Below are positions 1-13,499 of a DNA stretch of 64,000 nt, in pieces; position 1 is the stretch's first letter; the number at the start of each line of letters is the position of its first letter. Position numbers and translations under genes: made by a program. The notes under the pieces were generated by a model. That model had not been told where the DNA came from, searched no databases, and worked only from the letters and a program-made list of their open reading frames with translations. Source of the DNA: Symsagittifera roscoffensis (lineage: Eukaryota > Xenacoelomorpha > Acoela > Convolutidae); NCBI RefSeq assembly GCF_963678635.1, contig NC_087063.1, positions 8,094,386 through 8,158,385 of the forward strand. The letters run 5' to 3'.

Positions 1-39
1 ATTTAACTGGACACTACGATAAACGTTAGAAAATTCAGA

Positions 40-640
40 CGCGTTTTTCTCAAAATGGGTTGAGACAAAACAAATTGAAGAATACAAACGTTGAGATGAT
101 TTTTACCAGAATTAACATGGTGCACTTTTTTCAAAGTTCTCTGCAAAAATTGTTCATTGTTTTTTAAATTATCAAGATTTACACGGAAACTACCAAGTTG
201 AGTGATTAAAAAGTTATATCAAAAGAAGTCTCAACAGAGTTCAACAACTTTTTAGAGCTCAAAAATCTTTTAAGATTTCCAAAGATTTGAACAAGAAAAT
301 ATATTCTTGGTTGATAGCCGAAAAAGGTCTTTTTTACTATAGAAAAATCAAAATCTATGCGTAGAAACAAATTTCAAATTTTTAAAAGTTTTATTCTTCT
401 CGAATTTAGTTGGACTATGTGAGAGGCTTCTTTTGGTATGATTTTCTCCTCAATTATGGTCGAAAAGCCAAAAGGACCCTTTTTCCCGGAAAATTTTGGT
501 TTTTAGTGATTTTCGAAGCAATTTTTCTATTCTCGTTCTATTCGCTTTTTTTCAAATCTTAACCCAATTTGAGAAAAACTCGTTTGAAAGTTTGTTCGTT
601 TTGTCCGGATAATTTAAATTAGCTCCGTACTTTTATAATT
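40..640. repeat. Diverged dispersed repeat, family A, copy 1
   Basis: This block shares a run of degenerate phrases with 6020-6600, in the same order and spacing. Shared phrases include the sequence around 'actaccaagttgagtga', 'ttggttgata(g/a)cc', 'aacc(c/t)aatttgagaaaaa' and 'tccggataatttaaat'. A weaker partial copy is near 9730-10250. The divergence is high, so this is an old family. No coding capacity is visible. Confidence 0.5.
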
Positions 641-952
641 CTTTTTGCATGATTGACACTAGTTTCATATTTTTCCACGCGGAACTTTAAAAACGTCTTA
701 AACATCATGAAGTTACATAAAATTTCCTGCTCTGAATCTGTTTATTTTTAACTGAATAAGATTGTTTTGTTTTTTTTTGTTATTTTTATGCTGCAATTTT
801 TTTGGTGGTTTGCATTTTGATTTGATTTTGACTTTTGAATCTTGGTTTTAAGAACCAAACAAAGTTTCTGTTTTTTGGGGACATTAATTAAATTTTGTAC
901 TTTTTTGAACTTCATTCGAAGCTTTTAATGGCCCTTCAATACAAAAAAGGAA

Positions 953-1490
953 CAAAATTGCTAGTATCAGGACAAAATCCTGAATGTTCCGACTGCCTTT
1001 TAAGGTCTATGAAGCAGTGATAATATGAAAAAATTATGGTAAAAAAAGAAAAAAAAATTTAATTAATTTTTTTTTATATTTAAAATTTTTTGTGAAAATC
1101 ATCCCCCTACACGCCATATAAAGTACAAAGTGATAAACTTCGCTATAGTAACAAATCAGTTATGGCAAATAAGCTTCCTTCAACCAATTTGGAACGATTT
1201 CTAAGACGGATTAAATCTCCGCTTACGCGTTAATAGCGCGAAATGTATCGCGCATTAATTATTCCAAATTGGCCAAAATGGGAATGTTTAAACCACCATA
1301 ATTTTAGAAAAAATAATCACAGGTGAATTATTTTTTCAAATTTAAGCTCAGGATCAAAATAATTTTTGAATGATAAAAAAGTTTTCGTCAAAAATGGCTA
1401 GTTGAACAGTCGAAAATTGTCTGAAAAAAAAATACCACCCCGAGCACAAATTTTCCGTTACTTTCGTATCGGAAGTCGGAACAAAAACAG
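953..1490. repeat. Interspersed repeat, family B (GTTCCGACT...AGTCGGAAC ends), copy 1
   Basis: About 540 bp that aligns along its whole length with 17815-18355, in the same orientation. Both have 'gttccgactgccttttaagg' near the left end and 'agtcggaacaaaaa' at the right end, which gives a 9 bp inverted terminal motif. The middle shares 'gcgttaatagcgcgaaat' and 'ttccaaattggccaaaatgg' (ttcc reads tccc in the other copy). It is probably a non-autonomous inverted-repeat element. Reverse-oriented fragments of the middle occur near 4200-4400 and 4880-5050. Confidence 0.65.
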
Positions 1491-3559
1491 CTTCACTTTC
1501 AAAAGTGGAATTTTATTCTAATGACTACCACTGGTCGTTCGTGAAAGAGCAGAAAATGGATTTTTTAAAAGTTTAGTCTCGTTTCTACATTTTGCAGCTC
1601 AAATACAGCTCTGAGGATAGTATAACTATTGGTTAAAACAAACAAAAGTAACTCATTGCTGTTTAACTAGCGCTACCTTCAATTGCTAGAAGTGTAATTG
1701 TAGAACAAAAGATGGAGAAATTATCATGGGAAACTTAGGATAGTTCATTATAGAAATCAACAATTTGGCGCTGTTTATTCTCAATTCACTTGCACCAAAT
1801 TCAGATTATCCAGATTAAAGCAAAAAAATTCAGACCGATTTTTCTCGACAGCAAGAAAAATGTTTGAAAATTTTTTTGCAATGCGAAACGCGATTGAACA
1901 ATTATTTTTTTGTTACCTGATTCGGCGCCATCTGACCTTCGATGGTTTGAACAAAAACGCAATTTTTTTTCTTATTTTTGGTTTAAAAAAACAATAATTT
2001 TGAAAGTATTCTGGCTCTAAGCTGGCCGTTCGATGTCCTAACCAATAGTTTAAGTAACAAAGAGTTGCCAGACAAATGAAAATAGCCAATTTCAAGAATC
2101 ATATTCTAATTAATGAGTTTAAAAATTAAGGGGAGAACTGAGTTGAAATACTTTTTTTTTTTTTTCAGGATTTTCACATTTTTTCCAGAGCTATCAAAGA
2201 GTTTCAGCTAGTGGGAGGAGCGTTTTGATTTCAACTTTAGTCTTTACTTAGTTCACGCTTGCTTATTGTGTATCACTTCATGGGATATCAAGAGCGTATA
2301 TGTTATTGCAAAAGTATGATCATTTTGACAGTTTTCTATACATAATATTTTCAACAAAAACTATTGCAGTGAAAATTGAACTCGAAATTAATCTCAACGT
2401 GTTGATAATTTATATTTAGAATAAAAAACAACATTATAATTCGATCAGCAAATTTTTATCGTAAAAAAACAATATCAAGCATACACATTAGTTTAAACAT
2501 TCAACTATAGTCCGAATGAACTTTTTTGGCTAACAAAAAACGTTTGTGTAAGCTCTAATCAACCAATTTTATCTCAGACTTTGCAGACTTTGATCAAATA
2601 ATTTTTTTTGCGAGATTGTTTAGCCGTGGAAACAAATTTGGCAAAACTGGTGTTAAAATATTGTAAAAAAGTAACAAAATAGCTAAATCTATTAGAAAAA
2701 ATCAATGTTAAATCATGTTGTTTTTTTCAGAGACCAAAAATTTAACATTTGGTTTTTAAATTGAAAAGATTTCAAAAAAAGAACTGATTAATACTTAGAC
2801 AAATGCCGTTTAGGGTTTAGACGTTTATTGTTTCGAATTTTGAAGAAAGTAAATTATAAGTAAGCTCTGCGTTTTTCAATTAGATTAAAATTGACGATAA
2901 AAATAATGATTTTTAACGTCATTTTTTTCATAGCACAGATTTGAGTCCAAAATTTTTTTTTACTAGCAACCTTTTTTGAAAAGTGGCAGAGGTTTAAAAA
3001 TTGCTAAAGTGACCATGTTCTGGTTTAATTTATGCGCGCTTTGAATTTTTTGTTATTGATTCTGGAACCGCAACGCTAATTAACTATGCGTAGAGAATTT
3101 AACTTTTATTATCTTTTTCTCAAGGTTGTATTAAATTAAAATGAGGCTCAAATCGGTAATTTAATTTGCATATACTGTCTCAAACTTTCATATTTCGTAT
3201 TGGAAGACCATAATGTAAAGTTTATAAAAAAATTATATTTACCGAGACCGGTTAAAGAGCAGTCGGAACATTCGTCGCGTTTCCTTGGTACGAGCACCCG
3301 TGTTTATTACAAATTAAATTTCTTTTTGTCTACCAGGCTGTTTTTCTTATTTAAGACAATTCATGGGATTTTTTCTGCAGTACTTTCTGTGTTAGCCAAG
3401 AAAGAAAAACCCTAAAAAGACAACTGAATGAACTATTCCGTAAGTTTGCTTTCGATCTAGTATATAACTGAAACTTTGGTTTACTGAATGCAACCCAATG
3501 TTTTTACAAGTCTCGGATTTCAGAAGATGTCACAGCATAATTTCACCAAACTGATTCTC

Positions 3560-3730
3560 GTCCACCGGAGTGCGGTCTGTATTTAGTCAATCGCGCATTC
3601 AGACTATATTAACCAATCGGTATCGAGGCAAGATAGAAATGTATTTCATTTCTTCCTTGCCTCGATTCTGATTGGTTAATACAGTGTCTGAATACGCGGT
3701 TGTCTAAATACTGCTACGTAACCTCGTCCA
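3560..3730. mobile_element. Foldback MITE-like palindrome, family C, copy 1
   Basis: The two halves are reverse complements over roughly 60-70 bases. The left arm reads '...gtctgtatttagtcaatcgcg' and 'atattaaccaatcggtatcg'; the right arm is the complement, with 'ttgcctcgattctgattggt' and 'cgcggttgtctaaata'. The loop is only a few bases near 3648. The same arms recur at 44590-44800, so this is a repeated foldback element rather than a chance hairpin. It has no coding capacity. Confidence 0.7.
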
Positions 3731-6019
3731 CCATATTTTGTGATCAAAATGGGGCGGGCTGTATGTTCATATTTATTCTACTAAACATTAATAAAGAAGG
3801 TTGCCTGTAAAAATTTTCAAAAGAAAAATAGTTCAGTAAACCATTTTTCTGAAGAAGCTATTCTATCAAAAGAGGAAAAATAAGGATTCTAAGCAATGTT
3901 TCACTTAAATGTTTTACTTTTAGAAAACCTTGAAACAGACGGTAAGTCAATAGTGTTCTAGTGTCAATTAATTTTTTCCCGTTTTCATGTCAAGTCTGAT
4001 TCCTATAATAAAGCACGATAACCCTCGAATAACCAATAACTTAGTTTATAAGAAATTAATCATAGAGCTTATCACAATATCAGGAAATTTTTTTCCCACT
4101 TTCGAAGAAAATGATAGAATATTTGTGCTCGGGGTAATATTTTTTCTCCAGAAAAATTTGGACTTTTCATGTAGAAATTTTTGACGGAATTTCTATATAT
4201 CAGCTAAAAGGAATAGTTGCCTTGAGCTAAAACCTAAAAAAGTACTTCACCTGTGATCATTTTCCCCAAACTTATGGTGGTTGAAAGATTGCCAGTTTGA
4301 CTAATTTAGAAAACTTAACCAGCGATAGATTTTGTGCTATTAACGCATAATTGCGGCATGAGACTTGGCTGATTTATTACTGTATGCGAAGTGTATCAAC
4401 TTGTATTTTATTTAGCGTAAGTATGTAGTTTTCAAAAATTCAACATTTTGTTTTTTATTATTTTTTTAACTTTTGGTTTTGTAAAAAGTTATTGCTCTTA
4501 ACCGGTAAACAAAAAGAGTTTTGTTTGGTTTTTAAGGTAAAACTACGAAATAACAAAGCGAAACAAAACATTTGTTTTTGATGAGCATTAAAACGTAACA
4601 TGATGAAACAAAATAATTTTTTCTATAAGCGTAAAAAATTTAGTTGTCTAGCTTAGTTTAGTGTTACGTAAACATCAGAAAGCAAGTGAATTAATGAAAC
4701 ATGTTTACTTTTTAAGCTACTTCTTAGTTATAACAGCTATTATTTTTCATTATTTCAAATTTCAAAGAAAGTTACGGAATATTTCTGCTTGGGTGGTTTT
4801 TTCCTCCGAACAATTAGCCTCTTTGAACGGAGTTTTTACAGTATCTGAAGTCGAGTAATGTATTGTGCACAATTTTCATAAAATTAATTTTAACCTCTGA
4901 TCAATTTTGAAAAATTATCAGGGTTTATGAAATTGTCAGTTTGGTTAATTTGGGACAATTAACGAGCGAAATGCATCGTGCTATGAACGCGTCAGCGGCT
5001 CTTTAAACTACTCGCTTCAAATTGAAATGAGGCATGCCAGTTTATCTAATTCAAAAGTTACTCTATGTTAAACATATCATTTTGTAATTTAAACGCTAGG
5101 GGATTGATTTTACCACATCAAAAAAGTGGTTCAAATGTTTTCCCATTTTTCAAACATTTCCTCAATTGTTTTTAACTCAAAGACTGCCCCATGGAAATAG
5201 AGGACAATCTGAAATACAGGAGGTCCCCTGGTACGACCATTCTATCGCTCAAACTCTTTCTGATTTCAATTTCAGTCCAACTAATCGGTTCATGCAGATG
5301 CTTACATTTTGAAATAAAGTTAATCTCCAATTGTGAAACAAGTAAATTTTCGGTAAAGGTGAGCAAATATACTTTTTTCAACTGAAACTATGGTCCAGAA
5401 ACATGTAAGAAAAAGAAGAGCAATCGATTAACTCGTTGATGCGCCCTGATGCAGGCCTTGTCTTTTACTTTGTAGCTTACATTTTAAGACAGTTGTAATA
5501 GGATTGGAGCGTAAAAATTGCAATTCAAAAATCCAACTAGCAATCAAAATGGTACATACAATCTTTGAAAGTAGGTACCAAGAATGGAAACTAGTTTACT
5601 AGTTATGTTTTTCCAAGACAACCTTATGCCTTTCAAAACGTCTATACAAGTTTTTACTGCTAAATTTATTCGTTTTTTTTTTACTTTAGAATGCAATTTT
5701 GAGTTTTTGCTTTCTAAATGATACGTTAATACACGCTCAATTTTTTGCACTTTCCATAAAGTGTGGGGAGTTTTCAAAAAAAGTCCAAAAATCACGTTTT
5801 CTTACGAATCTTCTTTTTTTCAATTGAGGTATCAAAAATTGAAGGGCAAAGAATTTTTCAAAGACGCTGAAGGGCAGTCGGAGTATTCAAGATTTTGGTC
5901 TGATACAAGCACTTTTGTTGAAATTCTTCTCTGAAGTTATACAGTGCAAACTGTTCTTCTCAAACTGGTTTAAAGTTAGACAAAGTGAAAACAATAAAAA
6001 TTAAGAGAACAAAACATTA

Positions 6020-6600
6020 ATATAGTGCAAATTATTTAGCAAAATTGCAACCAAGATCTTACCTCAAAAATGGGTCATTTCGATTCTTTTCTAATTTACA
6101 AAAACTACGCTGAAACTATCAATTTGATTGATGAAAAAATTAAAAATTTTCTACACAGCCCAACAGAGTTCTAGAAAAATGAAGCTTTCAAAAATCTGTA
6201 TAGAAAATTTTTTTGGTTGATAACCAATAAAGGTCATTTTTTTCTATACAAAAATCGAAAAGTTTGCTTAAAATCAAATTTAAAACCTATTACTAATTTT
6301 TTTTGGAAAATTTAGCCTTTTAGAGGGCTGTGTAAGAGGTTTTTCGATTAAAAAAAGTTTTCTGCAATCAAATTGGCAGTTTCAGCGTAATTCTTGATTA
6401 ATTAGGAAAAAGTGAAAACAACCCATTGTTGAGATTGAATTTTGGTTGCAAGTTTCGTAAAATAAAATGCACCGTTTGAATTCTGGCGAAATTCTAAGCA
6501 ACTGTTGTTCTCTTCAGTTTTTGTTCAATTTTAACCTAATTTGAGAAAAAAGCATTTGAAATTTCTTTTTTTTTCCGGATAATTTAAATCAACTCTCTGT
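6020..6600. repeat. Diverged dispersed repeat, family A, copy 2
   Basis: Collinear with 40-640, with the shared phrases in the same order. It ends just before the family D element at 6603. Confidence 0.5.
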
Positions 6601-6602
6601 AG

Positions 6603-7025
6603 TTCAGGGGTGGATCTAGGATTTATTTTCTCAAAGGGGGGACTGGATTTTCAAAAAAATTCGGAAACTTTGTCGACTTTTTTTCTAAATCGACCAAATT
6701 AACAAATTGATTTTCCGAGCACTGCACTAAAAATACCCGGTTTTAGACAAATTTTCTGCGCCGCAGGCAAAGTTTTGAAAAAATATGCCAAAAAAGCGTT
6801 TTTAGGCACTTTTTCTATAGAATTTGACCAAAAAATCGCGTTGTTCCGGCGCGCGCTCCCCCTCAAAATTAGTATGTATTTGGGCAAAGGCGCCTTTAGA
6901 AAAATTTTAGGGTCCGCCCGCCAAGAATAGATATCTCGAAATAGTACAAAAGGGGGACCCTTTGGATCGGCAGATGGTCGAATCCCTGAGAGAGAGCGTC
7001 CCCCCCCCCCTAAATCCGCCCCTGC
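6603..7025. mobile_element. MITE, family D (CAGGGGCGGATCTAGG termini), full-length copy
   Basis: The left end is 'caggggtggatctaggattt' and the right end is the reverse complement of 'caggggcggatttagggg', so the terminal inverted repeats are about 17 bp. CAGGGG termini are typical of hAT-type non-autonomous elements, although I cannot define an 8 bp target duplication. The interior contains 'ctgcgccgcag', 'gcgctccccctcaaaatta' and 'caaaggcgcctttagaaaaa', which recur in the partial copies at 13500-13725, 39080-39560, 42530-42745 and 47176-47400. Confidence 0.7.
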
Positions 7026-8496
7026 TGTAAGTAAGATTTTTTCTGCCATAGCAAGCTGCAGATCCCCACTTAAAAGCATCTCAAGTCTTTTGAAGTTATT
7101 TCAACTGCTGGAGTTGAGGAAGCTGCTTGATCTGCTTGACAATTTTGACGCTATTTAGCCGAACCGATCCATCTTTTCCCGCTCAAAAAAGTGTTTCAAT
7201 TTTAGCTGTTTTCCAGGTCATATGAGAATTAAAGTGTAAAATTTGCTACAATCTTTGCTTTGCTTAACATTTTCAAACAAATGCATTAATTCGGCTCGAA
7301 AGTTAAACGGAACCGCCTTAACCACAAACATCTCCCCTATGCTTTAGAGATTTCCTTAATCCCTTAGCGGTTTTTTAAACGAATCGAGCTTCAAAATAAA
7401 TGGCCAAACTTTTATTTTCTAAGGTGTGAATTATCACACAAGTTTTCGTAGACCACACAGATAGTAAAAATTACAGATTATCAAAAAAAAATTGTTGAAT
7501 CTACTTTGTCTGAAAACTGCTTTTTAAATGCTTTCAAAATCGAAAACGAGAAAAATGAGAGCGTCAGTCAAATATGCTGTCGAAAACAGTAAGTAATTTT
7601 TTCTCTGTTAGGTCCAACACACAATAACGAAGCGAAAACCGCTTCAATACATACCATTCTTTGTTTTTCGATAAATCTTGAGGGCAAAATTGTTATACTT
7701 CTCGTACAATTACAAGTCAAATCAAATTCCAAATTTTTTATTCAAATTGGGTTCTTTCCTGGGTGAAATTTGTTCTAAAATCGGCAAAAATCTATGCATA
7801 CGGTAGATGGTTTTTTTTATTCACTATCGGTCACGATAGTTTTTTTTATTCACTATATTATGTTTCGACGCCTCTGTAACGTATGCCTTCCATTTTAAGG
7901 CGAGTTAAGCCTCCATTTTAAACAGTAAAATATTTAAATTTGCTCTGTAATTGATAAAAAATCCAAGTTTGCGGTTGAGTTCTGGAGTGCTTTATTCATT
8001 AGTAAATTGAAAAATAGAAGAGGGAATTTAGGACAAAAGGAAGCGTGCTTTTTATCCTATTTCCTCAATTCTTAAGTGAAATCAAGTGCGTAATTCACGC
8101 TTTTTCCAAGTGCCCTGTCAAAAACAGTTGCTTTTTCCTCAATTTTTTCACTTTTTTGTATTTATCGCTCAAGTAAGACGCGAGAGGTTCGAAAATTTGT
8201 TTAAATATAAAGACAGGTTATTGACACTTAGGGTTTCAATTATCTAGATTTTAAAATTTCATTTTTCGTTCGCAAAAGTATTCTCAATTTTGCTGGTAAA
8301 TTTATTTTGCATTTTCTTTTGCTTCAGTTTTGATTGACGGATTATATATTAACAAACAGCGCCTAATTTGCCTAAAATATTTCGAATTTGAGCTATATAT
8401 TTTGATTTTTACTCAATTCCAAGATTTTTTGTTGAATAAGTATTTTACGACCATTTTACGATTATCTACTCAATTACCAAACTTAAATAAAAAAGA

Positions 8497-8620
8497 ATGA
8501 GTTATTCGCAACATGATCGCAATAACCCAAATGTTCAGCCTGTCATATACAGAAGAAAAGTATGCATTATGCGCATGAACAAAAAAGTTCTAGGGGGTCC
8601 AATTAGTCCACCGACTACAG
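8497..8620 (+). CDS. Probable host first coding exon (N terminus of a gene continuing at 36903)
   Basis: ATG at 8497 opens 41 codons plus one base, ending ACTACAG|GTAAGC, a good donor. The peptide starts MSYSQHDRNN and contains RRKVCIMRMNKKV and a GGPISPP stretch. Joining its phase to the acceptor at 36901-36902 gives an open frame that runs in frame through an internal ATG there, so I pair the two. That makes an intron of about 28.3 kb holding retroelement copy 1. I do not recognise this N-terminal segment. It could be an alternative first exon. The upstream sequence (aaaaaagaATG) shows no clear promoter. Confidence 0.5.
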
Positions 8621-11559
8621 GTAAGCTTTCAAAAATTTACGCCAAAAATCAAAAATAGATAATCCTAATGAACTTGAGAAAAATGCTTCATATACAATGA
8701 TAATTATTCCAGTTCAAATAGTTTATGTCAACCGTGACCAACATAATTCGATCTTCCTCTTCAGAAAAGAAAACCACACGTTTAAACTATGAGGTAAATT
8801 TTTTTGGAAGTATTTGGAAAAATTCAAAAAGTAACGAAAATTGCCGAATGCTGTGCAAGTAGCAGAGAAATTTTTGGTTTTTTCCCCAAATTGTGTCTTT
8901 CTTGGTTTTTTTTTCAAATTCTTTTTATTTTTCACGTTTTTTGCTCGCCCAGGGATTTTTAAATGATAAAATATTTTTAAAAGAGCTTTAATATGATAAA
9001 ACTTTCGTTTTCCTGATTCCAATGATTTTTTGTGGTTCGATCTTGATTTTGCGTAAAAAACTAATAAAAAACTGAAACACACCCAAAAATAAGTTTATCC
9101 TTTTTTTCGGTGATCGCAACAAAAAATGTATTCACACCTGATCGTAGTGTTTTTCACCTGAAAGCCTGCTCTCACTCTAACCACTTTGAGTTTGACCCGA
9201 ACAATTTTTCGCTCTCACTGTGGATCTAAAAACGAAAAAAGACCTTACGATTGCCAAATGAAACTGTGTCTCCTGTTTCTCTTGCCCTGAAGTTTTTTAC
9301 ATCGTTTTTCTTTGTTCAACTCCCTATTTTCAACAGTCCCTATTTCAAGCATTCCTATTCAACAGTCTGTGCCTTACGAGATGGTTTCATGACTAATATC
9401 TATAAACAGCTCAAACACATCAAGAATGGTAGCTATTATTACATTAGGAAACTACATAGACACTTTGGCCATAAGGTTTGCGCTACTATTTAGAAACTAA
9501 GAAGAAAGTTTGGCTTAGATCCGAGTGTCCCCCACCTGCCCATGTTTTAAAATTCTAAAAAAGCGTCGACACCCTTTTTTAACCGCTTTTTTGCTCCAAC
9601 TCGGTTCAATCTTGATTAAGGTTGAATGCCAAAAGAGCAATTTGTCTCAAGAACATTACTGGTTCTTGTGGCTAGCTTGCAACGAGTTACCTAGTTATTG
9701 CTGAGAAACTAAGTCTTGCTGAGAAAAATAGCAGAATTAATATAGTGCGATTTGTTTGCCCTAATCAAGCTCAAAATTTATACCCAAAAACTCTTCATTT
9801 TTGGTAGTTTTTAAATTCGAAAATACGCCAAAACTATCAGTTCAAGTATTGGCAAAATTTTTATCACAGTGCGTCTTTTTTTTGCCCAAAAAGAACTTAG
9901 AAAGGGCATATTCTTCTGAGCTCTGTATAATTATATATTTTTCGGTTTGATAGCAAAAAACATGTTATTTTTGCTTTTCAAAAAACCCCTTTATGTTTTA
10001 TACTCTATTTCGAAACGTTTTCCGCAGATTTTTAGATTTTTCTGCTGCGCTACATAAGAAGGGCATTGAAATATTTTTTCAACGATTGAAATATTGTGAA
10101 ATTTTCAGATTGACTAAATTGTCACAAATGATCGTTTTTGGGCTTAAATTGGTGACTCAAATTTCGCTAAACAAATTGCACCAACTTACAATTGCTAAAA
10201 TTTTAAGCGAATCTCGAGATGTTTCAAATATATTGTTGATTTTTTGGCATTAAACCAGCCCACTGGAAATCAACCTGAGAACAGAAAATTATTGTTGATA
10301 TTTTGGAGAGAATATAGCTACGAAATTACCTGATCCCTTACAGCAGCACCAAAATTGATCTGAGTCGAAATTCAATGCTATCTTTTTAGTTTCAGCTGTA
10401 GTTCAACCAACTGTCGGAACGTGTCAATCAACTTAAATTCTCTCGTTAATAAATAGTCCTGTCAAAATAGTCAATGTTTTCATATTTGAATAACTTTTGG
10501 GCATGAAACTTAAAAGCACTTCTTATTTTGAGCCGGTTAGCAGCAAAAACAATTTAAAAAATTTTCATCTTTCGGGAAATTGTTTTTCAATTTTTTTCCT
10601 TAAGTCTCTCAACTGTTCATGAGCAGGTAATTTTCCTTCTACAGTTTTCAAATTTTCGACCGGCCATTTTTGACGGAGTTTCTATGCTTCATTTAAATAT
10701 GCATCCTGAGATCTAAATCAAAGTTTTTTTCTAACTGATCATTTATCGCTAACTTAGAGGTATTAAAAAAACGCCTCGTTAACGAATTTGGGGTAATTAA
10801 CCTAATATTTATATGAAGTAGAAGGCGATGAAACAATAACATTAACAATAACAATAACCCAAATTGAGTAAAATAGGCTATTTAATTTAGTAAACTACTT
10901 TTTTTGCAAAAGTTATTTTTTTCTAACCTAATATATCGCGTGAGGATCAATTGTTTTTGTATTTTTCGATAAAGTTCGAAACAATTTTAAAAAATTGTTT
11001 TGACAGATTCTATTTTGAAGGTTTTGTAGTTATTAGAAAAAATAAACAACATATCTAAATGACATATCCCTGACAAAATATTTTGGTTTTATGTTTAATT
11101 TATCAGTAATAAGTGCAAGAATTTAATCATAGACCTAAGCGATGTCTAAGTGCATTTAGATACAGGTTTTTTTCTTTGAGCATCTGAGAAAAGGTTGTGG
11201 AACCAACTCTAGATGTGACTACTCGGACGCTAGATAACTACGATAGACACAATTTTTACATACAAGAAACAACGTTTTGCGATTCTAATCTTATGGTCAA
11301 GTCTACAAAAACAAACTAAACCTAACAATTTTTTATTCAATCAAAATTTTCGGACTCTTTGGACAGGATCTAGTGCTAAAAAAGTATCAGCGACAATGCA
11401 GGCAGTCAAAAAACGCCCAATTTAAGCTAAAGTCTATGGCTCTACCAATTTCTGCAACACAAGCTTTTTTTTATGTAACCAATGCAAGTCAAAGTAGATG
11501 TAAAAATACATAACGTCAAATAGACTGTTAATTAGTCAGTGCAATTCAAAAGAGCTACG
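8621..11559. other. Intronic non-coding DNA
   Basis: Part of the long first intron if the exon pairing is right. It is AT-rich, with a weak family A repeat fragment near 9730-10250. No supported gene or RNA is seen. Confidence 0.5.
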
Positions 11560-13490
11560 AATGCCTATCAAGTTGTGTAGCAGAGAAACCAAACCTTCAA
11601 ATATCGCCGACAACAAAGTTCACCTCATTGACACGAAAATCGATAATTCTTTCAACTATCAGACATGGAGACAATCTTTCATAGTGTGCACGGAGACAAA
11701 AGGTTTTGAGAAAAAAAAGACCTCTTGAACTCCAATCAGCAAAACGAACTATATCAAAAACCCAAACTCAACATAGTCTGCTGGGATTGTAAGGGCTGAG
11801 GAGTTCTTTCTGGTTTTCAAAAACTTCATCGAGATAAACCTCAAAGAAATCAAAGGCGAGATCATCTAGCAGGACGACATATTGGTTTATGGAACCATTA
11901 GAGAGCAATACGAAAACCATATGTTGGCAGTGGACGGATTGTTGAAAGAAGAGGAGCTCCAAGGAAGCGAAATCAAGAGCTCCCGAAATGGAACTTGACG
12001 CTTGACGATTTGAAAAAAAATGAGGCACAAACATACCTGCGAACCGCAAAAAACTTCAATCATTTTGCGTAGTTGCAAAGTTCTATGGACAAATGATATC
12101 AATTTTGCTGCTTATAAACAGCTGCCAATCACTGACTTACGGAGTCTGAACTTAGAGTGGACGTACAAACATGAAAAATGTTTTCAGGAAAGGAATTTTG
12201 AACTGTTCGGAAAACCAGTTGTGAACCGGGCTCCCAAAGAAAACTATCGGCAGCCAAGTGCAAATAGTCATGCTAAAAAATGAGCTCCATTATCGTGTTT
12301 GTGGTGAAACAATTGAATCAGTTGTTACTCACGTGCACATCCATTCTGCGAACTAGTCATAAACGCTCGCATTACCTTCTTTGCTTCAGGGTAACCGAAA
12401 AAGGCATACCAAAAAGACAAACAGCCAGAATAACCAGATGAGCATCTGCAAAAATGAAATTTGACTAAAAATTCATTCAACTTTAATCCAGGAGAGCAAA
12501 TACCGCATGCAAATACTACAAGTAGACTATGTTTTGCCGGTATAACAAAAAAAATTCTCTGAAATCAACACATGATTAATCACAAATGCTTAATCTCAAT
12601 GACACCAAAAACCATCATCAAGTAAACAAAAATTTTCAAAACGTTCCCACAGAAGTTAAGAGCGAAGATTACAGACAAGGCTCAGAAATAAAATCACAGT
12701 TCAAGAAACAAGCTGAAACGCTGAAGATTTGAAAAGACTTCATTTACATGACGGTTAATGGTAGATGATGCTCTCCAAAACGCATCCAGGAAAAACATGT
12801 GATTGATGTGGATTGATTTCTTATTAGACGGGATATCTACCAAAACAAGAGACCATTACAAGGAAATCAGTCTGCAAGTGGCCGGAAGCAGGTATATGGG
12901 AACAAATCGATAGAAACAGAGCGCATTTAGAAACAAACCTCCTAGTTCAAAGTTGACGCAGGAAATAGCAGTTGGATTGAAACGTTCCCGCTATCGATAG
13001 AATTTTTTTTTATCTGGCAGTAGTCTTTGGCAGATTTGACATACCGAAAATTGTGGACTCTGATGATGAGAAACAAGTTTATTACGAAAGTTGTCGACCT
13101 TGGTCAAATTTGGCTAAAAAAAGTTGGAATTTCCAATCTACCTCCCACCAAAAAATGGACTGGCTGAAATGGAAGTTTAGTCAATTAAACATGCCAATAA
13201 GCTGTAAGAAATTGGTCATTTTTCTAACCTCATCAATTACCATTACATATTAAAAAATCCACCAAAGCCATACAAAACATCAGCAAAAAATTAATTAGTA
13301 CAAAAAACTAGCTTGGCGTCAATACCACAATTTGACGTTTGCGAACAAAGATTGTTGAAAACAAAAAAAACACCGGAACCAAAGCCTACAACTTTCATCA
13401 ATCGACGTCTGAACAAAAATTACATGGGATTAAATTGTCAGCTGGAGGTTTACCGAAAATTTATAGTTTCAATTTTTGTTTATCAATCCT
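11560..13490 (+). pseudogene. Decayed Ty3/gypsy-like pol relic
   Basis: The frames are shattered, but retroelement pol landmarks appear in the right order on the plus strand. At about 11870 'QDDILVYGT' followed by 'REQYENHMLAVDGLL' resembles the RT catalytic YxDD box and the helix after it. At about 12154-12240 'EWTYKHEKCF' resembles the start of the RNase H connection. At about 12955 'VDAGNSWIETFP' resembles the first integrase catalytic block. At about 13030-13100 'FDIPKIVDSDDEKQ' resembles the FGxPxxIVSDNGxQF block. RT then RNase H then integrase is the Ty3/gypsy order. It is unrelated to the young element at 18459. No LTRs were found, and a family D MITE fragment sits at its 3' end. Confidence 0.6.
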
Positions 13491-13499
13491 ATCAATGAT

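Larger units (their letters stand above)
1..8496. other. Non-coding, repeat-rich AT-rich DNA upstream of the first host exon
   Basis: I see no supported gene here. The stretch is T/A homopolymer-rich and made largely of old interspersed repeats, listed separately. Short open frames here have no family resemblance and no splice context I trust. Confidence 0.6.

Noticed and set aside
5172-5385. Overlapping open frames on both strands near 5.2 kb
   Set aside because: Both are short, overlap each other, and have no splice context or family resemblance.
8723-9082. 119-codon Lys/Phe-rich minus-strand frame just downstream of the first host exon
   Set aside because: Low-complexity T/A-rich intron sequence, with no recognisable motif.
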